A stretch of 64,000 nucleotides of DNA from CALOBA01 sp942491465 (GCA_942491465.1 CALOBA010000071.1:194081-258080); one strand, 5' to 3'; positions 42,132 to 51,904 are shown, counted from the first letter of the stretch. Numbers and translations: made by a program. The notes: generated from the sequence alone by a model not told the origin.

Positions 42132-42915
42132 GCCGGCCCCCGTGTCCGCCGAGGCGGCGGCCAGCCTTGCGGTGGACCAGGTCGCCTTCGCCGCCCATCT
42201 GCGCGACCCGGAGCACGCCGCCGCGCCGGCCGGCATCGAAGACCGGCGCATGAACATCTACCGCGATCTGGTCTACCGCAACATCGCCTCGCTGCTGCAG
42301 GCGAGCTTTCCGACCCTGCACCGGATCTTGCCCCGCCAGCGCTGGCACGCGCTGGTGCGGGACTTCCTGGTCCGGCATCGCTGCGCCACACCGCTGTTCA
42401 CCGAGCTGGCCCAGGAATTCCTCGACTACCTCGGTCACGAGCACCGCGGCACCGCCGATGAGCCGCCATTCCTGTTGGAGCTGGCGCACTTCGAGTGGGT
42501 CGACACCGCGCTGCGGTTCAGCGATGACGAGCCCGAGCTCGCCTTGGCCGACCCCAACGGCGACCTGCTCGACGGCAGCCCGGTGCTCTCGCCGCTGGCC
42601 TGGCCGCTGACCTACCGCTTCCCCGTGCATCAAATCGGTCCCGACTACCAGCCCACCGAGGCGCCGGCCCAGCCGACCCACCTGCTGCGCTACCGCGACG
42701 GCCAAGACGCCGTTCAATGCCTGCACATCAACCTGGTGACCCAGCGCCTGCTGGCGCTCATCGCCGACAACCCCGAGCACCGCTCGGGCCGCGACCTGCT
42801 CAATACCATTGTCGTCGAGCTGGGCCACCCGCAGCCGCAGCAGGTCGTCGACGGCGGGCTTGCGCAACTGCGTGACCTGCGCCGGCGCGGCGTCATCCTC
42901 GGTACCCGCCGCTGA
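42124..42915 (+). CDS. hvfC: HvfC-like DUF2063 partner protein
   Basis: A 263-residue protein with the DUF2063 DNA-binding-like N-terminal domain (GIEDRRMNIYRDLVYRNIAS, LLQASFPTLHRILPRQRWHA), now known as the peptide-recruiting partner of MNIO enzymes. HFEWVDTALRFSDDE and the C-terminal beta region complete it. The ATG at 42124 overlaps the hvfB stop; an ATG three codons upstream is also possible. No DoxX (HvfX) gene follows. Confidence 0.9.
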   Translation: MHEPAPVSAEAAASLAVDQVAFAAHLRDPEHAAAPAGIEDRRMNIYRDLVYRNIASLLQASFPTLHRILPRQRWHALVRDFLVRHRCATPLFTELAQEFLDYLGHEHRGTADEPPFLLELAHFEWVDTALRFSDDEPELALADPNGDLLDGSPVLSPLAWPLTYRFPVHQIGPDYQPTEAPAQPTHLLRYRDGQDAVQCLHINLVTQRLLALIADNPEHRSGRDLLNTIVVELGHPQPQQVVDGGLAQLRDLRRRGVILGTRR

Positions 42916-43016
42916 GCCGCCGCCCGCCGGACCTCGCACCCCTCCACCGAACCTGGCTCGCAGCGGGATAATCCGCTAGGCTGTCCCCCCATCGCCGTAC
43001 GATGAGGGCACCGGCC

Positions 43017-43991
43017 ATGCACCGATCGACCATCCTTCCCCGCGCCGCGCGCGTCCTGCCGTTGGCGCTGCTCGCGCTGGCGCTGCTCGGCTGCGAGCGC
43101 GCCCCCGAAGAGCGGCTCGCCCTCGGCACCCTGGAGCGCGACCGCGTCGCCCTCACCGCCACCGTGGCCGAGGTGCTGCTGGAGCTGCCGGTCCGTCAGG
43201 GCGCGGTGGTAAAGAAGGGCACCGTGCTGGCCCGACTCGACGACCGCCAGCAGCGCGCCCAGGTGGCGCGCAGCGAGGCCGATGTCGCCCGCGCCCAGGC
43301 CCAGTTGACGGAACTGGAGAACGGCCCCCGCCCCGAGGAGATCGCCGCTGCCCGCGCCGATGTCGCCGGCGCCGAGGCTGCGCTGCGCGAGGCCCAGATC
43401 AGCCTCGAGCGCAACCAGCGCCTGCGCGAATCCAAGTCGGTCAGCCAGGCCGACCTGGACAAGACCAAGGCGGTCCGCGACGGGGCCAAGGCGCGGCTGG
43501 ATGCGGATCAGGAGCAGCTCGACGAGCTGCTCGCCGGCACCCGCAAGGAGGAGATCGGCCAAGCCCGCGCCGAGCTGGCCGCCGCCCGCGCCGAACTCGC
43601 CTACCAGCAGGCCCTGCTCGCCGACCTGACCATCGAGGCCACCCGCGACGGCGTGCTCGACAACCTGCCCTGGAACGTCGGCGAGCGCGTCACCGTGGGC
43701 AGCCCGGTGGTGGTCCTGCTGGCCGACGCCAACCCCTTCGCCCGCGTCTACGTGCCCGAGCCCTTTCGGGTCCGGATCAAGCAGGGCGATCACCTGCAGG
43801 TCCGCGTCGACGGCCTGGAGCAGACCTTCGACGGGCGCGTGCGCTGGATCAGCGCCCAGCCCTCCTTCACCCCCTACTACGGCCTCAACGAGGCCGACCG
43901 CAGCCGGCTGGTCTATGTCGCCGAGCTCGACCTGCCCGATACGGCGGCCGATCTGCCCAACGGCGTCCCGGCGCAGGTGGTGATGCCGTGA
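43017..43991 (+). CDS. HlyD-family membrane fusion lipoprotein
   Basis: A 324-residue periplasmic adaptor of an ABC exporter. The signal VLPLALLALALLGCE has a lipobox LLGC, so it is an anchored lipoprotein. The biotinyl-lipoyl half (EVLLELPVRQGAVVKKGTVL) is followed by a long coiled coil (residues 85-190, including two RPEEIAAARADVAGAEA-like helices) and the beta-barrel part. The start at 43017 has AGGG 8 bases upstream. It resembles YbhG. ATPase and permease genes follow in an operon. Confidence 0.88.
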   Translation: MHRSTILPRAARVLPLALLALALLGCERAPEERLALGTLERDRVALTATVAEVLLELPVRQGAVVKKGTVLARLDDRQQRAQVARSEADVARAQAQLTELENGPRPEEIAAARADVAGAEAALREAQISLERNQRLRESKSVSQADLDKTKAVRDGAKARLDADQEQLDELLAGTRKEEIGQARAELAAARAELAYQQALLADLTIEATRDGVLDNLPWNVGERVTVGSPVVVLLADANPFARVYVPEPFRVRIKQGDHLQVRVDGLEQTFDGRVRWISAQPSFTPYYGLNEADRSRLVYVAELDLPDTAADLPNGVPAQVVMP

Positions 43992-44001
43992 GCTTGGCAT
44001 C

Positions 44002-44952
44002 ATGGCGCTAGCCGCTGCCGAACCCGCGCCCGATCTCGTCATCCAGGCCCGCGGCCTGACCCGGCGCTTCGGGGCATTCACCGCCGTCGATGCGCTGGAC
44101 CTGAACGTCGAGCGCGGCACCATCTACGGCTTTCTCGGCCCCAACGGCTGCGGCAAGACCACCACGGTGCGGATGCTGACCGGCCTGCTCACGCCCAGCG
44201 CCGGCACCGTCACCGTGCTCGGCCGCGCGCTGCCGAAGGGTGCCGAAGACCTGAAACGCGAGATCGGCTACATGACCCAGCGCTTCTCGTTGTACGAGGA
44301 CCTGAGCGTCGATGAGAACCTGCGCTTCGTCGCCGCCGTCTACGGCTTGGGCGGTCGCCGGGCGCGTGCGCGCATCGACGAGCTGCTGCTGCTCTACAAC
44401 CTCACCGATCTGAGCAAGCGCCGTGCCGGCGCCATGAGCGGCGGCCAGCGCCAGCGCCTCGCCCTGGCCGCGGCCACCGTGCATGCGCCGAAGCTGCTGT
44501 TCCTCGACGAGCCCACATCGGCGGTGGACCCGGAGAGCCGACGCGACTTCTGGGAGCGGCTGTTCGACCTGATCAACGGCGGCACCAGCATCCTGGTCTC
44601 GACCCACTACATGGACGAGGCCGAGCGCTGCCATAAGCTCGCCATCCTGTCCGCCGGGCGCATGCGTGCCGACGGCTCGCCGCAGGCGCTGATGGACGCC
44701 ATGGGCGCCAACGTGGTCGAGGTGGAGACGGCCAAGCCGCGGCAAGCCCGGCAGGCGCTCATGGCCCTGCCCGAGGTGGTCTCCGCCGCCCAGCTCGGCG
44801 CCCGGCTGCGGGTGTTGGTGTCCGACCGCATTGACGACCCGGTGGCCTGGATCAAGCAGCAGCGCCTCGCCGAGCCCATCGGCGCCGTCGAGCGCGTGCG
44901 CCCGAGCCTGGAGGATGTCTTCGTCACCAGCACCGGGGAGGGCCGGCAATGA
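44002..44952 (+). CDS. ABC exporter ATP-binding protein (YbhF-like)
   Basis: A 316-residue ATPase. Walker A is GPNGCGKTTTVRML, the Q loop is YMTQRFSLYEDLSVDENL, the signature is MSGGQRQRLALAAA and Walker B is LLFLDEPTSAVDPESRR, with the switch histidine in LVSTHYMDEAERC. The C-terminal 80 residues are the DUF4162-like tail of this subfamily. The stop overlaps the permease start by 4 bases. It is a single ATPase, not the tandem form of E. coli YbhF. Confidence 0.93.
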   Translation: MALAAAEPAPDLVIQARGLTRRFGAFTAVDALDLNVERGTIYGFLGPNGCGKTTTVRMLTGLLTPSAGTVTVLGRALPKGAEDLKREIGYMTQRFSLYEDLSVDENLRFVAAVYGLGGRRARARIDELLLLYNLTDLSKRRAGAMSGGQRQRLALAAATVHAPKLLFLDEPTSAVDPESRRDFWERLFDLINGGTSILVSTHYMDEAERCHKLAILSAGRMRADGSPQALMDAMGANVVEVETAKPRQARQALMALPEVVSAAQLGARLRVLVSDRIDDPVAWIKQQRLAEPIGAVERVRPSLEDVFVTSTGEGRQ

Positions 44953-46100
44953 GGTCCCTGCGCCGCATCTTCGCCGTCTTTCAAAAGGAGCTGATGCAGA
45001 TCCGTCGCGACCGCGTGACCCTGGGCATGATCGTCATGCTGCCCCTGGTGCAGCTGCTGCTGTTCGGCTACGCCATCAATACCGATGTGCGCAACATCCC
45101 CGCCGCCCTCGTCGACCAGAGCGACACGGCCCTCAGCCGCATCCTCACCCAGATCGTCACCGCCACCCAGGTGGTCGACTTCACCGAGCGCCACGACAAC
45201 CTCGTCTCCGCCGAGCGCGCCATCGTCGCCGGCCGGGTGCGCGCCGCCTTCATCATCCCGCCCGACGTCGCCCAACGCCTGGTGCGCAGCCCGGCCGTCG
45301 GGCATGGCCTGGCGACACCGCGCTCCACCGACGAGGAGACCAGCCGCCCGATCGCCCAGTGGATCGTCGACGGCTCCGACACCACCATCGCCGGCGCCAT
45401 CAAGGCCCTGCGCTCGATGCCGCTGGCCGAGCTGTTCGACCAAGACGTCAACCGCCTCACGCCCACCTTCGAGGTGGCCCTGTTCTACAACCCCGAGCAG
45501 CGCAGTGCGGTGAACATCGTGCCCGGCCTGGTGGGCATCATCCTCACCATGACCATGATCATGTTCACCTCCGCCGCCATCGTGCGCGAGCACGAGCGCG
45601 GCAACATGGAGATGCTGATCAACACCCCGGTGCGCTCCCTGGAGCTGATGCTCGGCAAGATCATCCCCTACATCTTCATCGGCCTCATCCAGGCCATGAT
45701 CATCCTCAGCCTGGGCCACCTGATCTACCAGGTGCCCATGAACGGCGGCCTGCTCGCCCTGGCCGTCGCCACGCTGCTGTTCATCGGCGCCAGCCTGTCC
45801 CTGGGCCTGGTCCTGTCGACCATTGCCAAGAGCCAGCTCCAGGCCATGCAGCTGACGTTCTTCATCCTGCTGCCGTCGATCCTGCTCTCCGGCTTCATGT
45901 TCCCCTACGAGGGCATGCCGCCCCTGGCCCAGCACATCGCCGAGGTCCTGCCGGCGACCCACTTCATGCGCGCCATCCGCGCCGTCATCCTGCGCGATGC
46001 GACCCTGGCCGAGATCCGCCCCGATGCGCTGTGGCTCGGCGCCTTCATGCTCGGCGGGCTCATCGTCGCGTCGCTGCGGTTCAAGAAGCGGTTGGGATAG
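44949..46100 (+). CDS. ABC-2 type permease (YbhS/YbhR-like)
   Basis: A 383-residue ABC-2 permease. The first helix (TLGMIVMLPLVQLLLFGYAI) is followed by a large extracytoplasmic loop, then five more helices including PGLVGIILTMTMIMFTSAAI and LSGFMFPYEGMPPLAQ, the family FPxxxMP motif. Only one permease is present, so it should form a homodimer. With the HlyD and ATPase genes it makes a tripartite exporter of unknown substrate. No outer membrane channel gene is adjacent. Confidence 0.93.
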   Translation: MRSLRRIFAVFQKELMQIRRDRVTLGMIVMLPLVQLLLFGYAINTDVRNIPAALVDQSDTALSRILTQIVTATQVVDFTERHDNLVSAERAIVAGRVRAAFIIPPDVAQRLVRSPAVGHGLATPRSTDEETSRPIAQWIVDGSDTTIAGAIKALRSMPLAELFDQDVNRLTPTFEVALFYNPEQRSAVNIVPGLVGIILTMTMIMFTSAAIVREHERGNMEMLINTPVRSLELMLGKIIPYIFIGLIQAMIILSLGHLIYQVPMNGGLLALAVATLLFIGASLSLGLVLSTIAKSQLQAMQLTFFILLPSILLSGFMFPYEGMPPLAQHIAEVLPATHFMRAIRAVILRDATLAEIRPDALWLGAFMLGGLIVASLRFKKRLG

Positions 46101-46602
46101 CCGCGAACGGCCGAGCCCCGTTGTCGGATATTCGACAATCCGTCGGCCAGAGATCGCACCCGGCAGCACCGGCCCCAACCGACGCCCGGGCGGGCGACGA
46201 GTCGCCTGCGCTGGTGATCGGCTGAGATCGGGCCGCGTAGAGGCAATGCGCGCAGGGTTGCCGGAGCGCCGTGTCGCGCCGAGGCAGGTCGCCCGATAAA
46301 CCTACTCTTTTCAGCGGTTTTTAGGCCGGCCTCGGCGGTGTCTGCATCGGCCCGAATACGATCGCAGCGCGTCGCGGATGCCCATGGGGGCAGGACGCAG
46401 AAGACGCTGCATCGGCGTTGTCCATGGCCGCCGATCGAAAGGTTGGCCCCAAGTTTGCTTGTACCGTGACCACCAGTGATATCTCGACGACAGCCCTCGG
46501 CCTTTGGCGGATAGTGGCGGCCCAAACCGGCGCCCGCGTCCCGCACCGCCGGGGGCGTCGACGGGATGCTCATCGACACCTGTTCAATAGGAAGCAGTAC
46601 CC
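46101..46602. other. Intergenic region before modA
   Basis: About 500 bases without a supported gene. A small dyad TTGTCG-GATATT-CGACAA is at 46121-46138 and may end the exporter transcript or bind a regulator. No clear ModE site or molybdenum riboswitch was recognised. Confidence 0.5.
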
Positions 46603-47364
46603 ATGCGTAACACCATCCAAGTCTTTGCGGCGTTGATCTTCAGCCTCGGCGCCGGCCTCGCCGCCGCCGGCGAGGCACAGATCGCCGTGGCCGCCAACTT
46701 TACCGCGCCGATGAAGGCCCTGATCGCCCGCTTCGAGGAGCAGACCGGGCATCAGGTGAAGGCGTCCTACGGCTCCACCGGCAAGCTCTACGCCCAGATC
46801 AAGAACGGCGCCCCGTTCGAGGCGTTGCTGGCCGCTGATCAGCGCCGACCGCTGCTGCTGGCGGAGGAGGGCGTCGCCGTGCCCGATTCCCGCTTCACCT
46901 ATGCCGTCGGCGCACTGGTGCTCTGGTCCGCCGAGGCCGGCGCCGTCGCCGACGGGCCGGCGCTGCTGGAGGCCGGCGACTTCGCCCGGCTGTCCATCGC
47001 CAATCCGAAGCTCGCGCCCTATGGCGAGGCGGCGATGCAGACGCTGGAGCGTCTTGGCGTCGCCGAGGCCGTCGCGCCAAAGCTGGTGCGCGGTGAGAAC
47101 ATCGCCCAGACCTATCAATTCGTCGATACCGGCAATGCCGAGGTTGGCTTCATTGCGCTGTCCCAGGTCATGGTGGACGGGGCGATCGGCAAGGGCTCGG
47201 GCTGGGTCGTACCGGCGGAGATGCATGCGCCCATCAGCCAGGATGCGGTGGTGCTGGAGCGCGGCGCCGACAACCCGGTGGTCGCTGAGCTGTTCGCGTT
47301 CTTGAAGACGGCGCCGTCGCGGGCGTTGATCCAAGACTACGGCTACCAGAGCGTCGACGACTGA
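46603..47364 (+). CDS. modA: Molybdate-binding periplasmic protein
   Basis: A 253-residue solute-binding protein. The signal peptide (IQVFAALIFSLGAGLAAAGE) leads to QIAVAANFTAPMKALIARFE, HQVKASYGSTGKLYAQIKNG and FEALLAADQRRPLLL, the ModA oxyanion pocket blocks. SIANPKLAPYGEAAMQTLER and FVDTGNAEVGFIALSQV complete it. It is followed after 2 bases by modB, forming a compact modABC operon. Confidence 0.95.
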   Translation: MRNTIQVFAALIFSLGAGLAAAGEAQIAVAANFTAPMKALIARFEEQTGHQVKASYGSTGKLYAQIKNGAPFEALLAADQRRPLLLAEEGVAVPDSRFTYAVGALVLWSAEAGAVADGPALLEAGDFARLSIANPKLAPYGEAAMQTLERLGVAEAVAPKLVRGENIAQTYQFVDTGNAEVGFIALSQVMVDGAIGKGSGWVVPAEMHAPISQDAVVLERGADNPVVAELFAFLKTAPSRALIQDYGYQSVDD

Positions 47365-47366
47365 TC

Positions 47367-48044
47367 ATGCTGTTGTCCGCAACCGATCTCGAGGCCATCT
47401 GGCTGACCCTGCGCCTGGCCTCGGTGACCACGCTGATCCTGTTCGTCGTCGGCACGCCCATCGCCTGGTGGCTGGCGCGCACCGGCTCGCGCTGGAAGGG
47501 GCCGGTCGGCGCCGTGGTGGCGCTGCCGCTGGTGCTGCCGCCGTCGGTGCTCGGCTTTTATCTGCTGGTGACCATGGGTCCGAACGGGCCGGTGGGCCAG
47601 CTCACCCAGGCGCTGGGCATCGGGCTGTTGCCGTTCACCTTCGCCGGGCTGGTGGTGGGCTCGGTGTTCTATTCGCTGCCGTTCATGGTGCAGCCGGTGC
47701 AGAACGCCTTCGAGGCCATCGGCACCCGCCCGCTGGAGGCGGCGGCGACGCTGCGCGCCTCGCCGCTGGATCGGTTCTTCACCGTGGCGCTGCCGTTGTC
47801 GCTGCCGGGCTTCGCCAGTGCCGGCATCCTGACCTTTGCCCACACCGTCGGCGAGTTCGGCGTGGTGCTGATGATCGGCGGCAACATCCCCGGCGTGACC
47901 CGGGTCGCCTCGGTGCAGATCTACGATCACGTCGAGGCGCTGGAGTACGCCGACGCCCACCGGCTGGCGGCCATCCTGCTGGTGTTCTCGTTCCTGGTGC
48001 TGCTGGCGCTGTACTCCTGGCGTCCGCGGGACAAGCAGGTCTGA
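47367..48044 (+). CDS. modB: Molybdate ABC transporter permease
   Basis: A 225-residue permease with five hydrophobic segments. The cytoplasmic EAA loop is EAAATLRASPLDRFFTVALP, where the ATPase docks. LPLVLPPSVLGFYLLVTMG and FAHTVGEFGVVLMIGGNIPG are ModB signatures. It stops 4 bases before modC. Confidence 0.95.
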   Translation: MLLSATDLEAIWLTLRLASVTTLILFVVGTPIAWWLARTGSRWKGPVGAVVALPLVLPPSVLGFYLLVTMGPNGPVGQLTQALGIGLLPFTFAGLVVGSVFYSLPFMVQPVQNAFEAIGTRPLEAAATLRASPLDRFFTVALPLSLPGFASAGILTFAHTVGEFGVVLMIGGNIPGVTRVASVQIYDHVEALEYADAHRLAAILLVFSFLVLLALYSWRPRDKQV

Positions 48045-48048
48045 ACCG

Positions 48049-49116
48049 ATGATCGAGGCACGCTTTCAACTCGACTGGCCCGGTTTCAGCCTGGACGTGG
48101 ACGAGCGGCTGCCGGCCCTCGGCGTCACCGCGCTGTTCGGCCACTCCGGCTCCGGCAAGACCACGCTGCTGCGCTGCATCGCCGGGCTGGAGCGCGCCGC
48201 CCGCGGCCGACTCAGCGTCGGCGGGCAGCTCTGGCAGGATGCCCAGACCTGGGTACCGACCCACCGCCGCCCCATCGGCTACGTCTTCCAAGAGGCCAGT
48301 CTGTTCCCGCACCTGACGGTGCTCGGCAACCTGCGCTACGGCCAGCGCCGCAGCCGCGATCGCGACGCCCGCTTCAGCCTGGAGCACGCCATCGAACTGC
48401 TCGGCATCGGCCACCTGCTCAAGCGCCGGCCGGCGGCCCTGTCCGGCGGCGAGCGCCAGCGCGTCGGCATGGCCCGGGCGCTGGCCGTCAACCCGCGGCT
48501 GCTGCTCATGGATGAGCCGCTGGCGGCCCTGGACCTGGCCCGCAAGCAGGAGATCCTGCCCTATCTGGAGCGGCTGCACGACGACCTGCAGATCCCGGTC
48601 CTATACGTCAGCCACGCCCCGGACGAGGTCGCGCGCCTGGCCGATCACCTGGTGGTCATGGACGCCGGCCGGGTGCTGGCCAGCGGGCCGCTGAACCAGA
48701 TCCTGTCCCGGCTGGACCTGCCGATCCGCCTCGGCGAGGACGCCGGCGTGGTCCTCGACGGCCGCGTCGCCGAGCGCGACGAGCGCTGGCACCTGCTGCG
48801 GGTGGCCTGCTGCAACAGCAGCCTGTGGGTGCGCGACAACGGCTTGGCCATCGGTGCCCACGCCCGCATCCGCATCCTGGCGCGGGATGTGAGCATCGCC
48901 ACCCATGAGCCGGTACCGGGCACCAGCATCGTCAACGCCCTCCCGGCCGAGGTCCTCTCCATCGGCGGCGACGCCCACCCGGCGCTGGCGCTGGTCAAGC
49001 TCGACGTGGACGGCAACCCGGTGCTGTCGCGGCTCACCCAGCGCTCCGCCGATCAACTCGGGCTGGCGCCGGGCCAGCGGGTCTGGATCCAGGTGAAGGC
49101 GGTGGCGTTGATGTAA
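48049..49116 (+). CDS. modC: Molybdate ABC transporter ATP-binding protein
   Basis: A 355-residue ATPase. Walker A FGHSGSGKTTLLRCI, Q loop GYVFQEASLFPHLTV, signature LSGGERQRVGMARAL and Walker B LLLMDEPLAALD are intact. The C-terminal TOBE/MOP domain (PGTSIVNALPAEVLSIGGDA) binds oxyanion and may give feedback control. It closes the modABC operon. Confidence 0.95.
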   Translation: MIEARFQLDWPGFSLDVDERLPALGVTALFGHSGSGKTTLLRCIAGLERAARGRLSVGGQLWQDAQTWVPTHRRPIGYVFQEASLFPHLTVLGNLRYGQRRSRDRDARFSLEHAIELLGIGHLLKRRPAALSGGERQRVGMARALAVNPRLLLMDEPLAALDLARKQEILPYLERLHDDLQIPVLYVSHAPDEVARLADHLVVMDAGRVLASGPLNQILSRLDLPIRLGEDAGVVLDGRVAERDERWHLLRVACCNSSLWVRDNGLAIGAHARIRILARDVSIATHEPVPGTSIVNALPAEVLSIGGDAHPALALVKLDVDGNPVLSRLTQRSADQLGLAPGQRVWIQVKAVALM

Positions 49117-49663
49117 CCGCGGGGTCCGCGCTCTACCCCCTGGGCCGTTGCGCCGCTCAAGCGCTGAAGGCAGGGCTTTGCGCGACGCCAGCAGATCGGC
49201 AACGCGGACCGTCGCCGCAGGCGCCGCCAGCGCGGCGATGGCGCCGCCGCGATCGGCGTTGATCATCGTTCCGGCCACCGCAGCAGACAGTTCCTGGACA
49301 TAGAGCGTCCGCCGGCCTTGCCCCCGCGCCGCAGAGACTGGCAAGTATTCCGAGGATTCTCGCGGCGGAGGATTTTTAACACAGAGGGCACAGAGAAGAG
49401 GCTCATTCGGATAAATAGAGGTCTTCGGCCTTGAACCTGTCACAGTGAACGGGACGAATACTTCTACGCAGCGCTGGGACTGAAGCTGGTGTTCGGGGGC
49501 AATTGCCCGCCGTTTGGCTCGTTGCGTCCCCGTGTTGCGATAGGGTCGCCATCTAGCTCGCTGATTCAGGATATAGTCCAGAAAGCACAAGCCGCAACGC
49601 CTTGTTTCGCATCGCACAGCCAGTGGATCAAGCCCCGCGAAGCCCATCAACCCGAGGTCCATC
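49117..49663. other. Intergenic region after modC
   Basis: About 550 bases without a supported gene. It holds one copy of the 18-bp GATCATCGTTCCGGCCAC repeat (49261-49278) and an ACACAGAGGGCACAGAG repeat-like stretch near 49380. The right part looks like gene debris. Confidence 0.5.
49261..49278 (+). repeat. 18-bp repeat shared with 12125-12142
   Basis: GATCATCGTTCCGGCCAC is identical to the left arm of the inverted-repeat element at 12.1 kb. Only one arm was found here, so it may be an element remnant. Confidence 0.5.
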
Positions 49664-49918
49664 ATGTCCGATCCCAAGCCGAGTCTACGTGCCAAACGAC
49701 GCTGGCGAGGACCGCTCCTGGTGGGCCTGTCCTTGTCCGACGACGTTGCCATCGCCGCCTTCGCCCATGCCCGCTGGGCCGCCGGCCGGGCGGTGATGCT
49801 CGGACCCAAGGGGATCGTTGCTGCAGGGGTGTTGGGGCTCGCGGCCGGTGCCGCTTGGTGTGCGCTGGACCGGGCTCGGGCAAAACGCGTCCGCCGGCCG
49901 TCCGGGGGGCGAGCCTGA
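49664..49918 (+). CDS. Small hypothetical membrane protein
   Basis: 84 residues starting MSDPKPSLRAKRRWRGPLLV, with a hydrophobic segment near residues 48-66 (PKGIVAAGVLGLAAGAAWCA) and a basic tail. A GAGGT is about 8 bases upstream of the ATG. No family recognised. It is flanked by debris on both sides, so it may be a surviving small gene or chance. Confidence 0.45.
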   Translation: MSDPKPSLRAKRRWRGPLLVGLSLSDDVAIAAFAHARWAAGRAVMLGPKGIVAAGVLGLAAGAAWCALDRARAKRVRRPSGGRA

Positions 49919-50174
49919 GAGGGGGCGACACCAGTGGCCGATGTTTGGCTGTCGCAACCCCCTGTGCTGTTCCCGGAACTGTCCGGGAACCGCTCTGAGG
50001 GCACGCCGGCGGCGTGCGAGCATGGAAGGTCCGAGATGCGCGTGAACCCACGGCTCGACATCGATTCTGACAGAGGGGCTTACAATGCCGCATTGGGGAG
50101 GCAGCGGTCGGCCGACGCCGCCCGGCGCGGCGAGCGCTCGAAGGCCGCCAGATCAATCCACACAGGCCTGTGAC
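49919..50174. other. Intergenic debris with a dyad
   Basis: No supported gene. A perfect 9-bp dyad GTTCCCGGA-ACTG-TCCGGGAAC lies at 49969-49990; it could be a terminator stem without a T run or an operator. Confidence 0.4.
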
Positions 50175-50178
50175 ATAG

Positions 50179-50276
50179 TCAAGGTTCAGAAACAAGTGGT
50201 GCAGACGCAACCATGAAACGGCCAATCTAAAGGCACCACGAGCGGGCGTCTGAACCACTTGTTTTTGAACCGATCC
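50179..50276 (-). mobile_element. 98-bp MITE, copy B
   Basis: Same length and ends as copy A at 37938-38035 but in inverse orientation. The 4-bp target ATAG is duplicated at 50175-50178 and 50277-50280. The right target copy supplies the G of the GTG of the response-regulator remnant that follows. Confidence 0.9.
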
Positions 50277-50279
50277 ATA

Positions 50280-50705
50280 GTGACCAGCAGTCAAGCGCCG
50301 AAGCCCAACGCAACGAATCGCCCGCAGCCGCATGGGCACCTCCTGCCTCAGGGTGCGATGCCGGCAGCGCCGCCGGCGCATGTGCCGGTGGTGGAGGACG
50401 ATGCCGACAGCCTCTCCCTGTGTCTGCGCCACCTGCGCGGCTGCGGCTTTGCCGTCAGCGGCGCGGCGGCGCTGGAGCAGGCGCGCTTCAAGCGACCGAA
50501 TGCCGTACTGCTCGACCTCGGGCTGCCCGACATGGACGGCATGCAGGTGCTGCGATCGCAAAAAGCCGGCGCGCTGACGCGGCAGGAGGTGGCGCGGCTG
50601 TTCGGGGTGCGCCGGCTGCTCATGCGCCGCCTGGCCGACCTTCCAGAGCAACGCACCATCCGTCCCTCATCCCGAATCGCGTGTTTCGCTGGCGCCGGCT
50701 CCTGA
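50280..50705 (+). pseudogene. Truncated response regulator
   Basis: The frame from GTG at 50280 contains part of a receiver domain: HVPVVEDDADSLSLCLRHLR with the acidic pair, and VLLDLGLPDMDGMQVLRSQK with the phospho-acceptor Asp. The domain then breaks off without the conserved Thr and Lys. A short LTRQEVARLFGVRRLLMRRL, which looks like a helix-turn-helix piece, follows. Internal deletion of at least half a gene is likely. It lies next to a decayed histidine kinase, probably its former partner. Confidence 0.7.
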
Positions 50706-51540
50706 CCCTGCTGATCATCCTGGTCGCGGCGCTCCTCGCGCCGCCCGTCCAGGTGGCGGCAGCCGAGATGCCGCCGCCGATGACCATCGACGCCGACACC
50801 ATGCTGCCGTTGCAGGTGGAGGGCCTGGCGCTGCTGCACGACCCGAGCACCGAGCTTACCCTCGCCCGGGTACGCTCGCCGGAGCTGGCGCAGCGCTTCG
50901 AGCCGGCCGCCCCCTGCATCCCCAACCTGGGCGTCGGCAGCGATGCGGTCTGGGCGGGCTCCTGACCATGCTTGCCTACAACCTGCTGCTGTTGGTGCAG
51001 CTGCGCGATTCGGGCTATCTCTGGCTGTGCTGCTTCATCGCCGGCATCTTCATCGCCGCTTGGTTGCCGATGCTCGTCGCCATGGCCGTACTGATGGCAA
51101 TGAACTACGGCCTGCTGCCGGCGATGCAGTCGGTCTGGGTGCTGCCCTATGTCTCCGTGCTGCTGATCCTGCTGTTGCTGTCGGTGGCCCAGGCGGATCG
51201 CATCAACGCGCTGCGCCGCCAGGCCGAGCGGGCGCAGGCGGCACTCGAGCGCAACGAGGCCGGGCTCACCGAGCTGGTGGACGCACGTACCCGCGACCTG
51301 GCCCAGGCCCGTGATCGCGCCGAGGCCGCCAGCCGCACCAAGACCCGATTCCTCGCCAACATGAGCCACGACCTGCGCACGCCGCTGAATGCGATCCTGG
51401 GCGGCGTCGATCTGTTGCGCCGCTCGTCGCGGCTCGGCGCCGACGAGCGCGGCCAGTGCGGTCTGATCCAGCGCGGCGGCCATCACCTGCTGCGGTTGAT
51501 CGAGGACCTGCTCGACAACGCCGTCAAGTACACCCCTCCT
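50681..51540 (+). pseudogene. 7TM-DISM sensor histidine kinase, decayed
   Basis: A signal-like start (RRLLTLLIILVAALLAPPVQ) is followed by about 50 residues of the periplasmic sensor region, then a stop at 50965. From 50968 in another frame come parts of the seven-helix domain (MLAYNLLLLVQLRDSGYLWL) and a coiled coil. The phospho-acceptor helix FLANMSHDLRTPLNAILGG keeps its His. It ends in DLLDNAVKYTPP, the beginning of the ATPase domain, cut at 51540. Deletion of most of the sensor, a frameshift and 3' loss make it inactive. Confidence 0.8.
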
Positions 51541-51728
51541 TCACCGAACGGACTCGATCGGCGCTCTCCAATTCCCAAAGCGAATCGATATCGTCCGAGT
51601 CCGACGGGTGACTGTCCAGAAAAGAAGAACTTGCGCAGCGACGCAGAGGGCCGCTCGTTGCTGGTCGAAACCACGACTCGGCCTCCCACAGGGCTCCGCT
51701 GTGTGCTGTCGCGGTCCAAACGCTCCGC

Positions 51729-51887
51729 GCGCTGGAGGTCGTGGATCTGTTTTTGATTCAGGCTGACGATGCGCAGGGGCGGGTTGGTGTTGTCGCCGTG
51801 GTGCGCGTTGATGAGTCGGTTGATGGTTGCGTAGTAGGCGACGGTGGAGTGCCAGGATGTCCCGCCGATCAGACCGAACTTGCGCAT
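51729..51887 (-). pseudogene. Aspartate/glutamate racemase N-terminal remnant
   Basis: 53 residues: MRKFGLIGGTSWHSTVAYYA followed by TINRLINAHHGDNTNPPLRI. This is the N-terminal glycine-turn and first helices of the aspartate/glutamate racemase family. Both catalytic cysteines would lie further on and are missing. It follows the aminotransferase 3' remnant in the same orientation, suggesting that racemase and aminotransferase were once neighbours in this cluster. Confidence 0.75.
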
Positions 51888-51904
51888 GCTTGTGGTGGCG
51901 TCGC

